DNA of 64,000 nucleotides from Cyanophora paradoxa (lineage: Eukaryota > Glaucocystophyceae > Cyanophorales > Cyanophoraceae): positions 248,001-312,000 of the forward strand of contig QPMI01000416.1 in the NCBI GenBank assembly GCA_004431415.1, read 5' to 3'. Below are positions 29,237 to 41,008 of the stretch, piece after piece. Under the pieces are notes generated by a model. The model was not told the DNA's origin. It made no database searches and worked only from the letters and a program-made list of their open reading frames with translations. Both the position numbers and the translations under genes were made by a program. Every line of letters begins with the position of its first letter. The stretch's first letter is position 1.

Positions 29237-30839
29237 TCAGCTCCGACGGGATCCCGCCTGGTTCCTTCCTCCAAGCAGCGAGAATGCGGGCGACTCTGGC
29301 GTCGGCCTTCGCCTGCCACGGCAGGTTGCGCGGCTTGGTCGGCTTCCCCCTCGGCCCCTCATGCATAGATGTTCCTTTGCCACCTCCTGAACAAGGCTCG
29401 CGCACGCAGCGTGGATGCGGCTCAGTCGTTCGAGACGCTCTTCCGGCGTGCCCTCGCCGACGGCGTCAAGGTCCGCCCCGACAGCTTCGCCGAGCTGCCT
29501 GTTTAGCTCTCTTTTCAGCTCATCTTTCTCGTTTTGTGTGCGCTTCAGGCCGTCCGGGTCAAATACTGGTGGCCCGGGTTTCGGTTCTGGCTTCGGTCCC
29601 ACCGGCGCTGTCATGCCCGCCTCCTTCAGGTCGAAGTCCGCGAACGCTGGATAGTGGTCCGAGTCGTGCGGCGCATCGACCCACGCGGGGCACGTGTGCG
29701 CGCTGAGGAGCACGTGATCCAGTGATTCCGAGACCAGCACTGCATCGATGCGCGCCGCGTGCCAGAGCGCATCTTTTGGTAGGTCAGCCGGCGTTTCCTC
29801 CTCTGCTTCGCGTTCCGCGTCCTCTGACTCGTCTACGCCGTCTGACGGCACAGGTGCCGCCGCCGCCCGACCGACGCCCCTTGGCCCTTGCTTCCGTGCG
29901 GGGTGCGGTGCGTGATCTCGCGTGCTCCGCAGAGAGTTCCGTCATCATGTTTCGCCGCGTGGACATCCCGGCGTCGCGCAGGTCCCACGAGTCGATCATC
30001 GTGTGCCACCACTTCCGTTCGGCTTTGTGGCTCTGGGCCAGGGCGCCGTTTCGGATGCGCGAGCTCGACGGGACCGGGACCGAGTTCCAGTCTCCCAGGA
30101 GCAGCAGGTGCGCGTTTTCACGCTCGTAGAAGTCGTCGTACATCTTCGTCAGTTCTTCGACGACCTTCTCCTGATCCTGGCGATGCGCAGCTTTGCTCTC
30201 GGACGCGGGCATGTACACGCTCGCCACGAAGAGCTGGAGGTTCCCTTTGAAGCGGAGCTCGAATCCGATCAGCCGGCCCTGGACCTCGTACTTCGTCGTG
30301 AGGTGCTTGACCCATTGCGGCGCGACCCAGAGAGCGGCGCCGCTCCCTCGCGTTCCGTCTCCTGATTTTAGCGTGTACAGGAGCTTTCCGTGCGTTATCG
30401 CGCCTTCCGGCTGGAGCGGGTCCTCCCCTCTCGACCTCAGGGCGGCGGCCATCTGGGCCTTGTCATCGACAGCTCCTGCACGCCCGCTACATCGACGTCC
30501 CAGCGGCAGCAGAATTCTTCTAGCTGCTGCAGCTTGTAGGCGCTGGACCCTCTCGTGTTGAAGGTCATGGTCCTCAGCACCCCGTCCGGTTTCTGCTTCC
30601 TGATAGCCGGCTCGTCCCCTATGAAGTCGCCACCTTCGGGAACAGTCTGGGGGGAAAGACATTCTCCAGACGGAGCGTCGCAGCCGCCGCGGGTCCCGCG
30701 CCCCGGCCTTCTTGTTCAGCTGCAGCTTGGTTGCATTTTGTTTCTTTTGGCCCGTCGGCTTGCTGCCGGACGCCTTTGTAGGTGGGGCTGCTTTTGCCGC
30801 GGCGGGGGCCGCGGCCGCAGATTTAGTTTTCTTTTTCAT
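29237..30839 (-). pseudogene. LINE APE-type endonuclease, frameshifted
   Basis: Starts with a Lys/Ala-rich leader (MKKKTKSAAAAPAAAK). The endonuclease blocks are LFVASVYMPASES and HLLLLGDWNSVP (metal-binding GDWN) in the 29,784-30,839 frame, and RIDAVLVSESLDHV with SDHYPAFADFDL in the 29,237-29,851 frame; the latter has the catalytic SDH. Such enzymes nick target DNA to prime reverse transcription. The early block (FNTRGSSAYKLQQLEEF-like) is in yet another frame. Confidence 0.72.
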
Positions 30840-31903
30840 TTAGTAACATTAGATGCGTGGACTTTTTGCATCCCAGTGCCCCCGCGGATGTGCACGGGAA
30901 AGCTATGACCTGCGGGGCAGATACCGGTGGTGCAGTTGACAAGGCCTGAGCGGGGAGGTTACAGGCAAGCTTAAGCCTGCTAGAAGTGAAGGGATTCTCA
31001 TTGTCAGAGCACAGAGCACAGAGGGAGCACAAAGGGCGGTGGCTAGCGATGCTCATGATCAAATCTAGACGCCGGCTAGCGCTGCGGCAACGGCCGCTTG
31101 CTGGGGGCACGCGCATATGCAGCCGGGCGGAGCGCGGGGCCAGCGACGAGGTCAAAAGGGCTTCCTCGGACAAGTCTTCGACTTGCAGGTCGTACTGGCT
31201 ATGGTCTGATAGCGACGCATGCGCAGCTGGGCTGCTCTGCGCAACGAAGACGTGAACGTCAACGTGCAATCTCGAGGGCAGCAGGGATTCGTCGGCAGCA
31301 CTTCTTTCAGAGACGAAGGCGGCATCCGGGGCGCGGCGTGGTCGCCGGCAGGAACTGGCATGGATCGTTTGCACTGCGGGCACGACTGAGTCGCCGGAGC
31401 TTGACCCGGGGCCGGGAAAAGCTCGATCGGCGAAGAGACATTCCGAATCACGACTCGAAAGTCGGAGATCAAATTCCGTGGGCGCCCGGCGGGCCACCGA
31501 GCAACAAGCGAAATCCCGGCGGGCCGAACGGACGTACGCGGCGGCGGCGGGGATCTAAGTCTATGTTTTAGAGGGTCTGGGCATGTGCACGCCGCCGCGA
31601 GGGAGCTTGCGCAGGCAGCGGGGGCACGAGAACTATTCAAATTTCGGGAACATGGCGCGCGCCAGAGGGCTTCCCCTGACTGAGAACAACTTCTATTCCA
31701 TGGATTTGGTGGCGAAAGGTCCGATTTTAGAGCGAAACGCGAGAGGACGGCCGGCATACCTCCATCTCCGGAATTCCGTTGATGTCGATACCACCGGGCG
31801 CGCCAGGGGCTACCGAATGCTTCTACGCTAGCCGCTGGTCCCGCCGCGCTTTTGCACGAGCAGGAAAGACGTTTTCAGGAAGCCCCCTTTTTTTGGGGTA
31901 CAC
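30840..31903 (-). other. LINE 5' leader region
   Basis: No recognised domain. Minus-strand frames are open in places but have irregular composition. The segment ends at the 18-bp duplication and includes a T7 tract near 31,888. It is assigned to the LINE only because it lies between the endonuclease and the target duplication. Confidence 0.4.
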
Positions 31904-31921
31904 CAATGCTAGCGACAGCGT
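31904..31921. repeat. LINE target site duplication, right copy (18 bp)
   Basis: Same 18 bp as 23,400-23,417; coding sequence of gene B continues from it in phase. Confidence 0.88.
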
Positions 31922-32963
31922 GCAAGAGACGTCGACGGACCCGGCCGCTGCGCTGCAGCGCATCAAGGACGTAGTGCTGTCGGACGCCACCGCGCGCGAG
32001 ATCGACACAGCGACCGGCGGCGTGAAGATCCTTCGCGCGCAAGTCACTTCCGTTCTGCCTTCCACGACCACGCCGGTGCCAGTGGCGGGCGCGGAAGGCA
32101 CGGCTTCGGGATCAACCAGCACTGTCAATAACGGCCAAGGCGGAAGTACTAGTGGCGCTCCGTCCATAGGCGTGATTTCGGGCGTGGCAGCAGGCGCCGC
32201 AGTGGGCGTCGCAGCACTATTGGCAGCCCTGTACATTTACAACGTCAGGCGCCGCCGCCTGCAAGGAGGGCGTCTAGAGACACCCTCCGACGCAGGCAAA
32301 GCAGGCGCTATCGATTCGGACTCGCGATCGTTTGATGTCGACATCGGGCCCGACGTCCCCGCGGATGCATATGATCATCACCGAGCTAATCGCATGGGCG
32401 CGATCTCACAAGCTGGCGCAAATATCGTGACGGACCCGCTGGCCTCGGGTGGCCTTCTCTCCGACAATCCCGTTGCAGCTGCAGCCCAGAGGCCCGAGCT
32501 TCAGCTCGAGTTCCCAGCCGCTGGCGCTGTCGACCCCCAGCCGGACATCGACTCGTTCGATGTCGATATCGGGCCGAACGACCCCGCAGACGGGTCCACA
32601 TCAATGTCCAACGTCGCAAGAGCTACGCTTGGCCATCGTCGGGCTAATCGCATGGGCGCAACCTCACAGGCTAGCACGATCATCGTGACGGATCCGCTGG
32701 CCCCGGGTAGACTTCTCTCCGACAATCCCACCACGGCGCGCAGGCCCGATCTTCAACTCGAGTCCCCAGCCGCGAGAGGCGCAGGCGCTGGTGTCAACGA
32801 CGAAGTCCATGTGCAGGTTGTTAGAGGCGCGGCCCCGTCCCCAGTAGCAGCCACGGGAGCCATGCATTTGCAGCGCGCGCGGTCGGGTCAGAGCACCTCC
32901 AGATCGCCAGTGCCCAGATCGGAGCCTGTCCTGTTCAATGCCGCTGACAAATCCATTTCTTAG
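31922..32963 (+). pseudogene. Host gene B last exon: membrane span and repeated cytosolic tail
   Basis: Continues from NASDSV into QETSTDPAAALQRIKDVVLSDATAREI and TGGVKILRAQVTSVLP, then a Gly/Ser linker and one hydrophobic span (IGVISGVAAGAAVGVAALL, near 32,165-32,235) followed by a stop-transfer RRRR. The cytosolic part holds a block repeated twice: FDVDIGP, HRANRMGA, IVTDPLA and LLSDNP. The stop is at 32,961-32,963. This makes gene B a type I membrane protein. Because element 2 and the LINE interrupt upstream exons, the gene is unlikely to give full-length product from this allele unless both are spliced out. Confidence 0.65.
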
Positions 32964-33777
32964 CTGTAGGACACAAATGTAGCCGCTATCCATGTTTGGC
33001 TTTTCTGGATTCATCTTGACGCGTACGCGTGATATATAGCGGCTCTAATAACATAAACCAATGATCTTGAGCGGGCCTTATCATGAGTGATCATGACGCG
33101 GCACGGCGGGCCTGCTGGCGGACTGACCCTCACGATTGGCTGCCAGGCTGGTGCCGTGTAAGAGAACTGCATCGCAACTATACAGCAGCTGCAGAATTCG
33201 AACCGTTCGCGCCGATTGTGTTCGCTTCGTGCGTTCCATCGCTGTACCCCCCGCAGGATGTGCCTGCACCCGGCCGACGGCCCGGAGCCGCAGCACATCG
33301 AAAAGGCGCACGCCTCGCGCCGCAGGGTACGCGATTCTTCTCCTACCCGTCCTTTTTTCCCAGAGCGTCGCGCAGCAAATCGAGGAGCTGGCCTGGTGAC
33401 TCGCTCACCTGAGCGCCCTCCCGGAGGGCGCACGCGCCGCCCTCCCGCACGCCCCCGCCCTCCGCAAGGTACCCCCCGCCCCTTTCCCCCCGCTCCTTCT
33501 CTTTCTAACTTTTTCGGCTCAGGTCATCGCAAAGGCCGCCGGTGGAGAGGGGGACCCCGAGGCAGAGGCGGTGCGTCCGGGGCCAAAGGGGCGCGCCGGC
33601 CCCAAGCTTTCGAACTTCTCCTTAAGAGCTAAGCTCGAGATAGATAGGGCCGGGACCCTAGAGTGCCCCCGCCCTCCGTGCTCGAGCCAGGCCTAGGCCT
33701 GGGGAGCGCGCGCGGAGCTCTTCCGAGAACCGCGAACTGTTTGTTGATCGTGTTCGAACTCGGTTCGCGCAGCTCTA
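32964..33777. other. GC-rich host sequence with fragments of exons
   Basis: A probable C-rich intron at about 33,470-33,524 (AAG|GTACCCCCCGCCC to GGCTCAG) joins stretches such as VIAKAAGGEGDPEAEA, perhaps belonging to the TPR gene that follows. No complete gene is defined; several long overlapping frames here only reflect high GC. Confidence 0.3.
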
Positions 33778-34502
33778 CTCTGGCCACTCGTGGGAGACCC
33801 CCGAGGACGACGTCGTCACCGGCGCCATCGGCAGCGCCGTCGCCGGTGCGCGAGCCGCGTACCCCCCCCTACCCCTCCCCCCCCCTCCTCCTCCTCCACC
33901 CCTCTCCACTGAGGCTTGGTTCCTCCCCCAACCCCCCCGCAGGGTGTGCCGCGGCGCTCCTCCGCCTCCGCGCCGCGTACCCCGACAAGGTCCCGGCGCT
34001 TACCGCCACGGAGAACAAGCGCGTACCCCCCTCCCCACAGACCTGCTCGAGCCCTGGAGTGGCCTCTTTGTTCCTCCCTTTCTTTCTGACGGGGCTCTGC
34101 TCGGCGGCGCAGGTTCGCGGCCGGGATGGCAATGTTGTTCAAGGCAATACCCCCCCGCCCCCCTCTTGCTCCCCTCCCCCCTCTCTCTTGCTCCGCTTGA
34201 TGGCGTACCCCCAGACCGTCGCGAACGACGTCTTCAAGAAGCGGAACTACGCCCTCGCCTCCCTCCTCTACGGTACCCCCCTTCCCCTCCCCCCTCACTC
34301 CCCCCGCCCCCCGCCCCCTCCGAGTCCCCCTCCGCCTCAGGGGTGGGCCTGGCGCGCTGCCCGGGGTCGGAGCGGGAGACGCGGGCGGCGCTCTGCGGGA
34401 ACCTGGCCGAGGCGGACCTCGCCCTGGGCCGTGCGCCCGCCCCTCGCCCTTTTACTCCCTTTCCCTTTCACTTCACGGTTTCAGGCTTTCTCTGCGCCTA
34501 GA
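33778..34502 (+). CDS. Host TPR-repeat protein, exons with C-rich introns
   Basis: Exons can be drawn around C-rich introns that begin GTACCCCC or GTGCGC and end in CAG: one near 33,943-34,024 (CAAALLRLRAAYPDKVPALTA), one at about 34,198-34,272 (ANDVFKKRNYALASLLYG), one at 34,341-34,430 (GLARCPGSERETRAALCGNLAEADLALG) and a terminal AFSAP-type exon from 34,485. ANDVFKKRNYALA...LYG followed by LCGNLAEADLALG is a tetratricopeptide repeat pair as in HSP-binding co-chaperone-like proteins. The 5' end and some joins are not resolved; a related stretch AWAEEALLAAEKSLREAE lies at 34,600-34,660. Confidence 0.5.
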
Positions 34503-34859
34503 ATATCACTCGACGCTAAGACTTGCTTCAATCTTAGCTAGAGTTTCCTCTTTTTAAATCTAAACTATGTCCTAGCCTGACCTCGGGGCCGGCAGCGGCG
34601 TGGGCCGAGGAGGCTCTCCTGGCCGCCGAGAAGTCCCTAAGGGAGGCCGAGGTCGGTCTATTTGTACTCCTGTTACCAAATTACAGCAGGAAGCATTTGA
34701 TTTCTTTGATTTCCCTCGCGGCAGGCGGCGGGACAGGGGGAGGGGCCCGTGGCGGCCAAGGCCCGCGCCCGCGCCGCCCGCGCCCGCGCCCTCATCGGGG
34801 CCCCCGCTCCCGCCGCGTGAGAGCCCCGCGATACGTACCACGAGACTTTCATGTATCTG

Positions 34860-37840
34860 AAGTTATGAAATCGCTTGAATTTCAGCTTCTATATATATAT
34901 CATATAAAGGGGCAGCTAGGGAAAGGGGCCCGACTCTGACCGTCAAACGCCCGAGGCGGCTAAGGCCTAGGCCCACGCCCGCGCCGCCCGCGCCACGCGG
35001 CCCGCACCCTCGCCCGCGCCCTCCTCGGAGGCGCCGGGCCCGGGGGGCCGAGCCGGGGGCCTAGGCCCTAGGCCCGGCCAGCGCTAGCTATAGCTGCCGC
35101 AGACTCCCGCAGTATGCAGGCATGCGCAAGTACATAATAATAAACTTGAAAATGCCAATTCCAGGAGGGGACCCCGCCGGGGTCGTTTGCGTATTGCAAT
35201 TGCAATGTATATAAAAAGCCTTAGACCTACAGTCACCTTAGACTCACCTACTGTCCTAGCTCTAGATCTAGCTCTTCTTCTGTCTGTCTCGAAAATTCTA
35301 AATTTTCGCGAAGTATTAATACTAAGTTATAACTTATTACTTAAGACGCAAGCGGACACTTGCGAAAAAAATCGGGTTAACACGGCCGGCTGAGCTTGCA
35401 GTTTCGATTCAGTTCCCCGTTTTGTCGCACCCAATATGAACCCTCATGTGCGAACACGTCGAGTGTCGACATCGGCGTAGACCCGACTCACCCCGACAGC
35501 TGCCACCGCGGGCTCACGAGCTCACTCAGAGTCACGTCGCCGCGGCGCCTCGCAACTCGGAGAGTCGGCCGGCGCCTATATAGCTACTAGAGGCTAGGCC
35601 TCGACATCGGCGACCCGGCTAGCGGCGGCGAATCTCCGCGGCCGGCGATCGGCGCCGACTCGCCGAGTCGGCGGCCGCGTGCACACGTACGCGTACACGT
35701 ACGCGTACGTGGACATCGATTGCGATATCGATCGACGAAATTCGGAACTTCGGAACGTAGTTCCCCAAATCGACGTCGTTCCCCAAAACGCTAGATTTTG
35801 ACATTGTTTGCAAACGGAAACTACGTGGCAGATTATCTCGGGCCCGGGTCCGCGGATACGGAAGTAACGGAAAATGGCGGATACTAGTAACGGAAAGTAA
35901 CGGAAAGGAACTACCCGGGGTAGTCTGCATGTAACGGAAAGGAACGGAAAGTCTGCATGCAGCTGGACTACAGCAGCGCATGCGCAGCGCAGGCTGCAGC
36001 AGCGCGCTGCATACGGCAGCTGCAGCTGCAGCTTCTGTCACAGTGTACCGTAGTACATGTGCACGCGTATGTGGCTATAGCGCTAGCGTGCGCTAGCAAA
36101 GGCGCTTGTCTTGAAGGAGCACATCAGCAAGCGGAGTCAACGCAGCGCCGCGGCCGTCTCCTGAATTCGAAGTAGCGAGCTCGAGGCGGAGAGAGATTAT
36201 AATTAATATTTAAAATTTCAATGATTATTATTTTGCCACACGTACGCATAGACGTAGCCTCTAGTCACGTAGGTAGCGCATGCGCAAAGCACGGTTTAAT
36301 TATAATTATAAGCACCTGCAGCTGCCCGCGGCCGCCGCAATGTTGCAAACCGCGAACAGCAGTGCGAATATTAATATCGCACTTACAAGCATCGAATTAC
36401 AATTCATGCGCGTATCACGCTCAGACAGAGACTGCAGCTGGAATCTGCTGCGCATGCCAGACTGCTGGATCCGATGATCCAGAGTTTGCAAGGATATTCG
36501 CTAGACCGACTTATATTAATTACTCGGCATATGCATCGATATCAGAAGGCTTCAAAAACAATTATTAAATTTATAAATGGGGGGGTGCGGGGGGGCTTGC
36601 CCCCCTGCTTGTTATTTTCCTGTACTACCGCCGCAGCATCAGCTGCAGCCGCCGCGCCGCTACCGGTACTGAGTACCGGACCGGTATAGTACGGTACCGG
36701 TACTACTAGTAGTCCGGTACCGGTAGCTCCCAGAGCTCCCACCGCCTCTCGGTACTGTGGTTTACGTAACGGCTGGCGTCGGCCGCGTCGTAAGAAGACT
36801 CGTGAGTCGTCACTGACTCGTCAGTCGTAACCGAGCGGGGGACCGGATCGGACCGGGGTCCGGGGGACCGGCGGGGGTCCAACTCGTCCGAGCCTAGGAG
36901 GCTGCCAAGGCTCGAAGGAGGGACCGGTACCGGCAGCAGGGGCCGGGTACCGGATACTACCGGTAGTACTAGTACCGCAGTAGTACGGTACCGGGAATTT
37001 CGAAGTCGATTTTTTATCGGCGGAAAGTCGACGTCGGCGGCCCTGGGGCCCAGGCTGGGGGGCCAGTGGGGGCCGGGCCCGGGGGCCCGGCGGCCCGGCC
37101 CGGGCCGCCCGGCCGGGCGGACTCCGGGAGAGTCGCCGCCGACTCGCGATCGCCGGATCCGGAGACTCGAATTCCGATGATCCGATCGGGCGACCGTCCG
37201 ACGGTCGGACGGCGGACGGGCCCCGGGACCGTGACGGCCCGCCCCGGGCGGCCGGCCGCGGCCCCGGCCCCCGGGCCCCGACCCCCGGCCCCCGGGCCCC
37301 GGGCCGTGGCGGCGCGTCCCGTTCTGCCCGTCAAAACTCGCACCGGAATAATGCGTTTCGAAAAATTTTGGCTGCTGAGGGGGACAGCACTTTTCGTAGC
37401 GTGTTGATATTAATGCGGTCCTAAATTAATGCGTTTTAATTTCATTGCAGAAAACGCATTAATTAGGTACCGCATTACTTAATTATAAGTGCGCGCATTA
37501 CTTAAGTGTTTTACGGTACTAGTAGTACTGCGGGGCCAGTGCGCCGGCGGGGCACTGCGAGCCGCCGGCCCGGCGCCGGGCCCAGTGCGGGGGCAGCGGC
37601 CCGGCCGCGGCAGCCGAAGGCCCGAAGCTGGAAAAGCCTGGAATACTGGTAACCACTGCTAACCGTTGAACCAGTGGTAAGCGGCTCGAGCTCGGCGCTC
37701 GCTCCCTGTCTACCGTGGTACTGTATAGCAGCCTATATATATTAGTAGTCGCCGGCCTTAATTGCGCTTGATCCGACTGTCGTGCGGGTCGACATCCGAC
37801 GGGGGCGGTCCGCGGCACACTGCGGCAGGTTCCAACGTTA
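34860..37840. other. Palindrome-rich host region without a clear gene
   Basis: No convincing exon. The stretch is full of short self-complementary words (GTACGCGTAC near 35,690, GCTGCAGC near 35,995, TACCGGTA and ACTAGT near 36,660-37,000, CCGGGCCCGG near 37,080). It also has AT-rich islands (36,190-36,330 and 37,400-37,510) and the repeat CGGAAAGTAACGGAAAGG at about 35,875-35,945. Confidence 0.4.
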
Positions 37841-37850
37841 ACGTCGCCAA

Positions 37851-40800
37851 GATGGGTGCTGCGCAGGCCAAGTGTTACACCAGCTCCGACTGCTCTGGAA
37901 CCGAAGCCTTCAAGTCGGACAGGTGGCCGCCGTCCACTGGCCCGGGGCGGCCGGGCCACGCGGGCGCCACGCCGCGATCCAACGAACGATTCCTGATGCA
38001 TGAGGACGCGCGCGCGCGCGCAGCGATGGAAACGTGGTATCTGTCTGCTCGAATCCAGCGTACGCGTCCGGAATTGAGAAGGGCGACAAGACGTCGACGT
38101 GCATCGCAGCAAAGCTGCTGTGCTACAACTCAACGTCCGTACTCTTGTCGTGCCGTGCATTAGAGCTCATATCTATACTATGATATGCATCATGGCCGCG
38201 GCCGGGCGTGTACATATATGCATACGTCTATCTATCTATCTATATGTAGATATACGAAGAGATCGTGCTCCGGGCCCCGGGCCTCCAAGGCTCGCTTTAC
38301 AAAGTTAATCCGATCATGCCATGATGATCACGATATCGCGATCGATGATCTATGCGTACGTGCGCAGAGACTGCTCAGGCATCCCAACGATTGGAAAGGA
38401 CGCTGCTGGCAAGGCCGTCACCGCATAGTGCGCGCGCGCCCTCTAGAGCTAGAATTGACGAAGTCTTTTCGATAATTCAGGACGTTGACGAATATATTGA
38501 TAATGTGATTTCATTTATCAATCCGATCTTTGAAAGCAATCATTCCAACGTTCGCGTCCGCAGTCAACCCGACGGGGTCTCTATTGACGAAGCGATCCGT
38601 CAGTGTCCTGTGCGTTTTGATGGCGTCTCCGTGAATTGCGCTCCTCTAGATTTCTGCTGTTTTTTGCGGAATTCGAACTCATCGGGCGTTTTTCGTATGC
38701 CCGGATGACGTTTAGAACGGCACCCTGAGCTACAAGAACGGCGGCGACAAGGACCAATGTCATTCCGCCCTAAAGTATGATGACTATCTGCTCTGCTACA
38801 ACTCAGCGTCAGTGTCCCAATTGCATGTATGGCTCTTCAAGGTGATCACGATGCGCTCACATCGGCCTGGGCTCGCAGAGACTGCTCTGGCACCCCAACG
38901 ATTGGAAAGGATGCTGCAGGCAACCCTGTCACCGAATTGTGCGCGACACCCTAGCCTCTGATCATGATACATTTCTTGCAGAGCGTTAACGAGTACAATC
39001 TATCGTAATTTAAAAAGATTCATGATCAATCTTAGATTCAATCTTTTCTAATCAGAGAAATCATGTTCGCATGCGCAGTTGGCCAATGAGCTTAAAGCAG
39101 ATTTGGCCGATATCTACAGCTAATGACACAGCGATCAGACAATGTCCTGTGCGTGTTCAGTGAACGTTGCGCCAAGTACTATCTATAGTGTTGCGCGGAA
39201 CTTACGCATACGCTGCTGCATGATCTGTAGATTGGAACCGTGAGCTACAAGAACGCTGACCTCGACCCCAACGACTCCACAGTCAGCAATACATGCCAAG
39301 CAGTCCCCAAGTACATGGCTTGCCACAAAAGTCTGGATTGCGCGAGCACGGGAGACGACATCACCTATGTTTTCGGATCGCTCGAACGGAATCCGGAGCT
39401 GAACTTCTGCCCCGCGGATACGCTAAGCATCCGTGACGTGAACGGAACGACCGCGGGGACATGCCATCGCTCGGCCCTCCTCTGCTTCCGCGACGGGCAG
39501 TGCAAAGACACCCCAACGGTCGCGAAGGGCAGCGCGGGAAACATCCTCAGCAAATAGTACGCGAGCCCTCCCGCGGCCGCGATGGTGGTAGCGCTGTTGT
39601 GATGAACTGGAGGAAACCGTGCAGCCAAATCGCGGGGATGTCGAACGACCAGGTCTGGGCGCGCTGTCCGGTGAGTCCGTACGCGTGCTCATACATATGC
39701 ATGCACATATGCATGCAATCGATCGCCATATTTTGTCGTTGTTTATAAATATAGCGATCTCACGTACATCCTTCGAATTCGTAATCTTAAGCATCTTGCA
39801 TTGCACAGCTTGGCACAACGGCGTACATGAACGGTTACGAACCCTACGACTGGTGTACGCGCGCCAAGGGCACTATCGAGTGTCACAAGAGCATCGATTG
39901 CACGAGCTCGGGAGGCGATGTAACCTACATTTATGGGGACCGAGATACCGACGCGTGCGCTCCTACTGAAATCTCATGCTCGCGCTCTGACCTTCGTTGT
40001 CGTGCTCGCTGATCGTGAGATGCTTCGGCATGGCCGCGCGCGGGTTGCAATTATTTGCAGCGCGCGATGCCCAGGACCCTCGGCTAGCTGGAAATTCATG
40101 GGCTCGGATGGGTGCAACAAAGCGGCCCTCCTCTGCTATTCCGGCCGCGATTGCACGGGCACTGCAACGGTTGGAAGAACTCCTGAAGGATCCGTTCACA
40201 AAGCTTAGTACGTTAACGTTCGGAATCCCAATATTAATCAACTTTGTATTCAAGCTCATCGTCGAAATTAACACTACGGGCGCAGTTACTTGTATGGCCA
40301 TTCCGACAAAACAATCTACGAGAAATGCCCTACAGGGTACCTAACAGTGATCATGATTTCGATATGCATGCCACCATTGTTCCAGAGAATATTAATTGCA
40401 CAGCGGCGCCGGCCCGCCTGATCCGGACCGCTCGCCATCTTTTTGAAACGGTCGACAGGACGCTGTCCTTCATGAGAGCACCGGGTGAATTCACTTGGTA
40501 CGGAGACACCTCGGTATATCAGTCAAACGGGTGCTCCAATTCAGTCAAGGGGGGGAAGTGCTTTGAGGTTGGTTCAGACTCCATGGCTAGATCTTCAGAT
40601 TTGCTTTCCCGTGTGCTCTCCAATTGCAAGTCCACTGATGAATGCTAAAACTGTGCCTCGCCACGATCAGAGCTTGGACTGCACGTCGTCCGATCCAAGT
40701 GAGAAAGACGTGACCTTCGCTTTCGATGCGGCGTCTTGCCCGAAGTCCGCCGCGTCCTTCTTGCCCCTTTCGGGGCGGTATGCCTCCGACATACGATGCA

Positions 40801-41008
40801 CCCCTGCGAAACTGACGTGTTACGCCGACACGTACGCGCTTGCGTAATTAATTATAATTAGCCGGCGGGCCGGGGCTCACACCTTGTGAACAGCTAGCTA
40901 GCGCTACTAAGTGATCATCGGATCATTGATTTCGCCACTGCGGCAGATATTGTGGCACGCCACTCGGAGTCGGGAAAGACTCGTCAGGCCAACCAGTCGA
41001 CAAATAGT
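37851..41008 (+). repeat. Tandem array of small Cys-rich secreted-type genes (about five units)
   Basis: Each unit has a short exon with the consensus QPEGVTNEQAWARCPV just before a GT donor (about 38,560, 39,620, 41,170; degraded near 39,150), then exons with CHKSLDCAS or CHKSIDCTS and TYVFG, and a last exon ending xxLLCYxxxxCxGTPTVGKDAAG followed by a stop (ends near 38,432, 38,953, 39,557, 40,209 and 41,006). The first unit opens MGAAQAKCYTSSDCSG at 37,851. Paired cysteines and lack of charge runs suggest extracellular domains. Some units carry early stops and look decayed. Confidence 0.55.
39231..39557 (+). CDS. Cys-rich array unit, best preserved last exon
   Basis: Follows an AG acceptor at 39,230. 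Reads IGTVSYKNADLDPND, CHKSLDCASTGDDITYVFG, SALLCFRDGQCKDTPTVAKG and ends NILSK with a stop at 39,555. Eight cysteines are present. The family is not recognised. The next unit has equivalent exons at about 39,809-39,960 (CHKSIDCTSSGGDVTYIYG) and 40,090-40,209 (ALLCYSGRDCTGTATVG). Confidence 0.5.
   Translation: MGTVSYKNADLDPNDSTVSNTCQAVPKYMACHKSLDCASTGDDITYVFGSLERNPELNFCPADTLSIRDVNGTTAGTCHRSALLCFRDGQCKDTPTVAKGSAGNILSK

Larger units (their letters stand above)
23418..31903 (-). mobile_element. Non-LTR retrotransposon (LINE), 8.5 kb, minus strand
   Basis: Bounded by an 18-bp direct repeat of gene B coding sequence. On the minus strand, from 31,903 down, it carries a GC-rich leader, an APE-type endonuclease, a reverse transcriptase, an RNase H and a C-terminal zinc-knuckle region, the order of RNase H-bearing LINEs. 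Domains lie in several frames, so the copy has many indels. The 3' end (at 23,418) has no poly(A), which some LINE clades lack. GC content is far above that of the viral elements. No long terminal repeats are seen. Confidence 0.82.

Noticed and set aside
24000-30900. Plus-strand long frames through the GC-rich retrotransposon
   Set aside because: They are antisense to recognisable endonuclease, RT and RNase H motifs and have no domain of their own.
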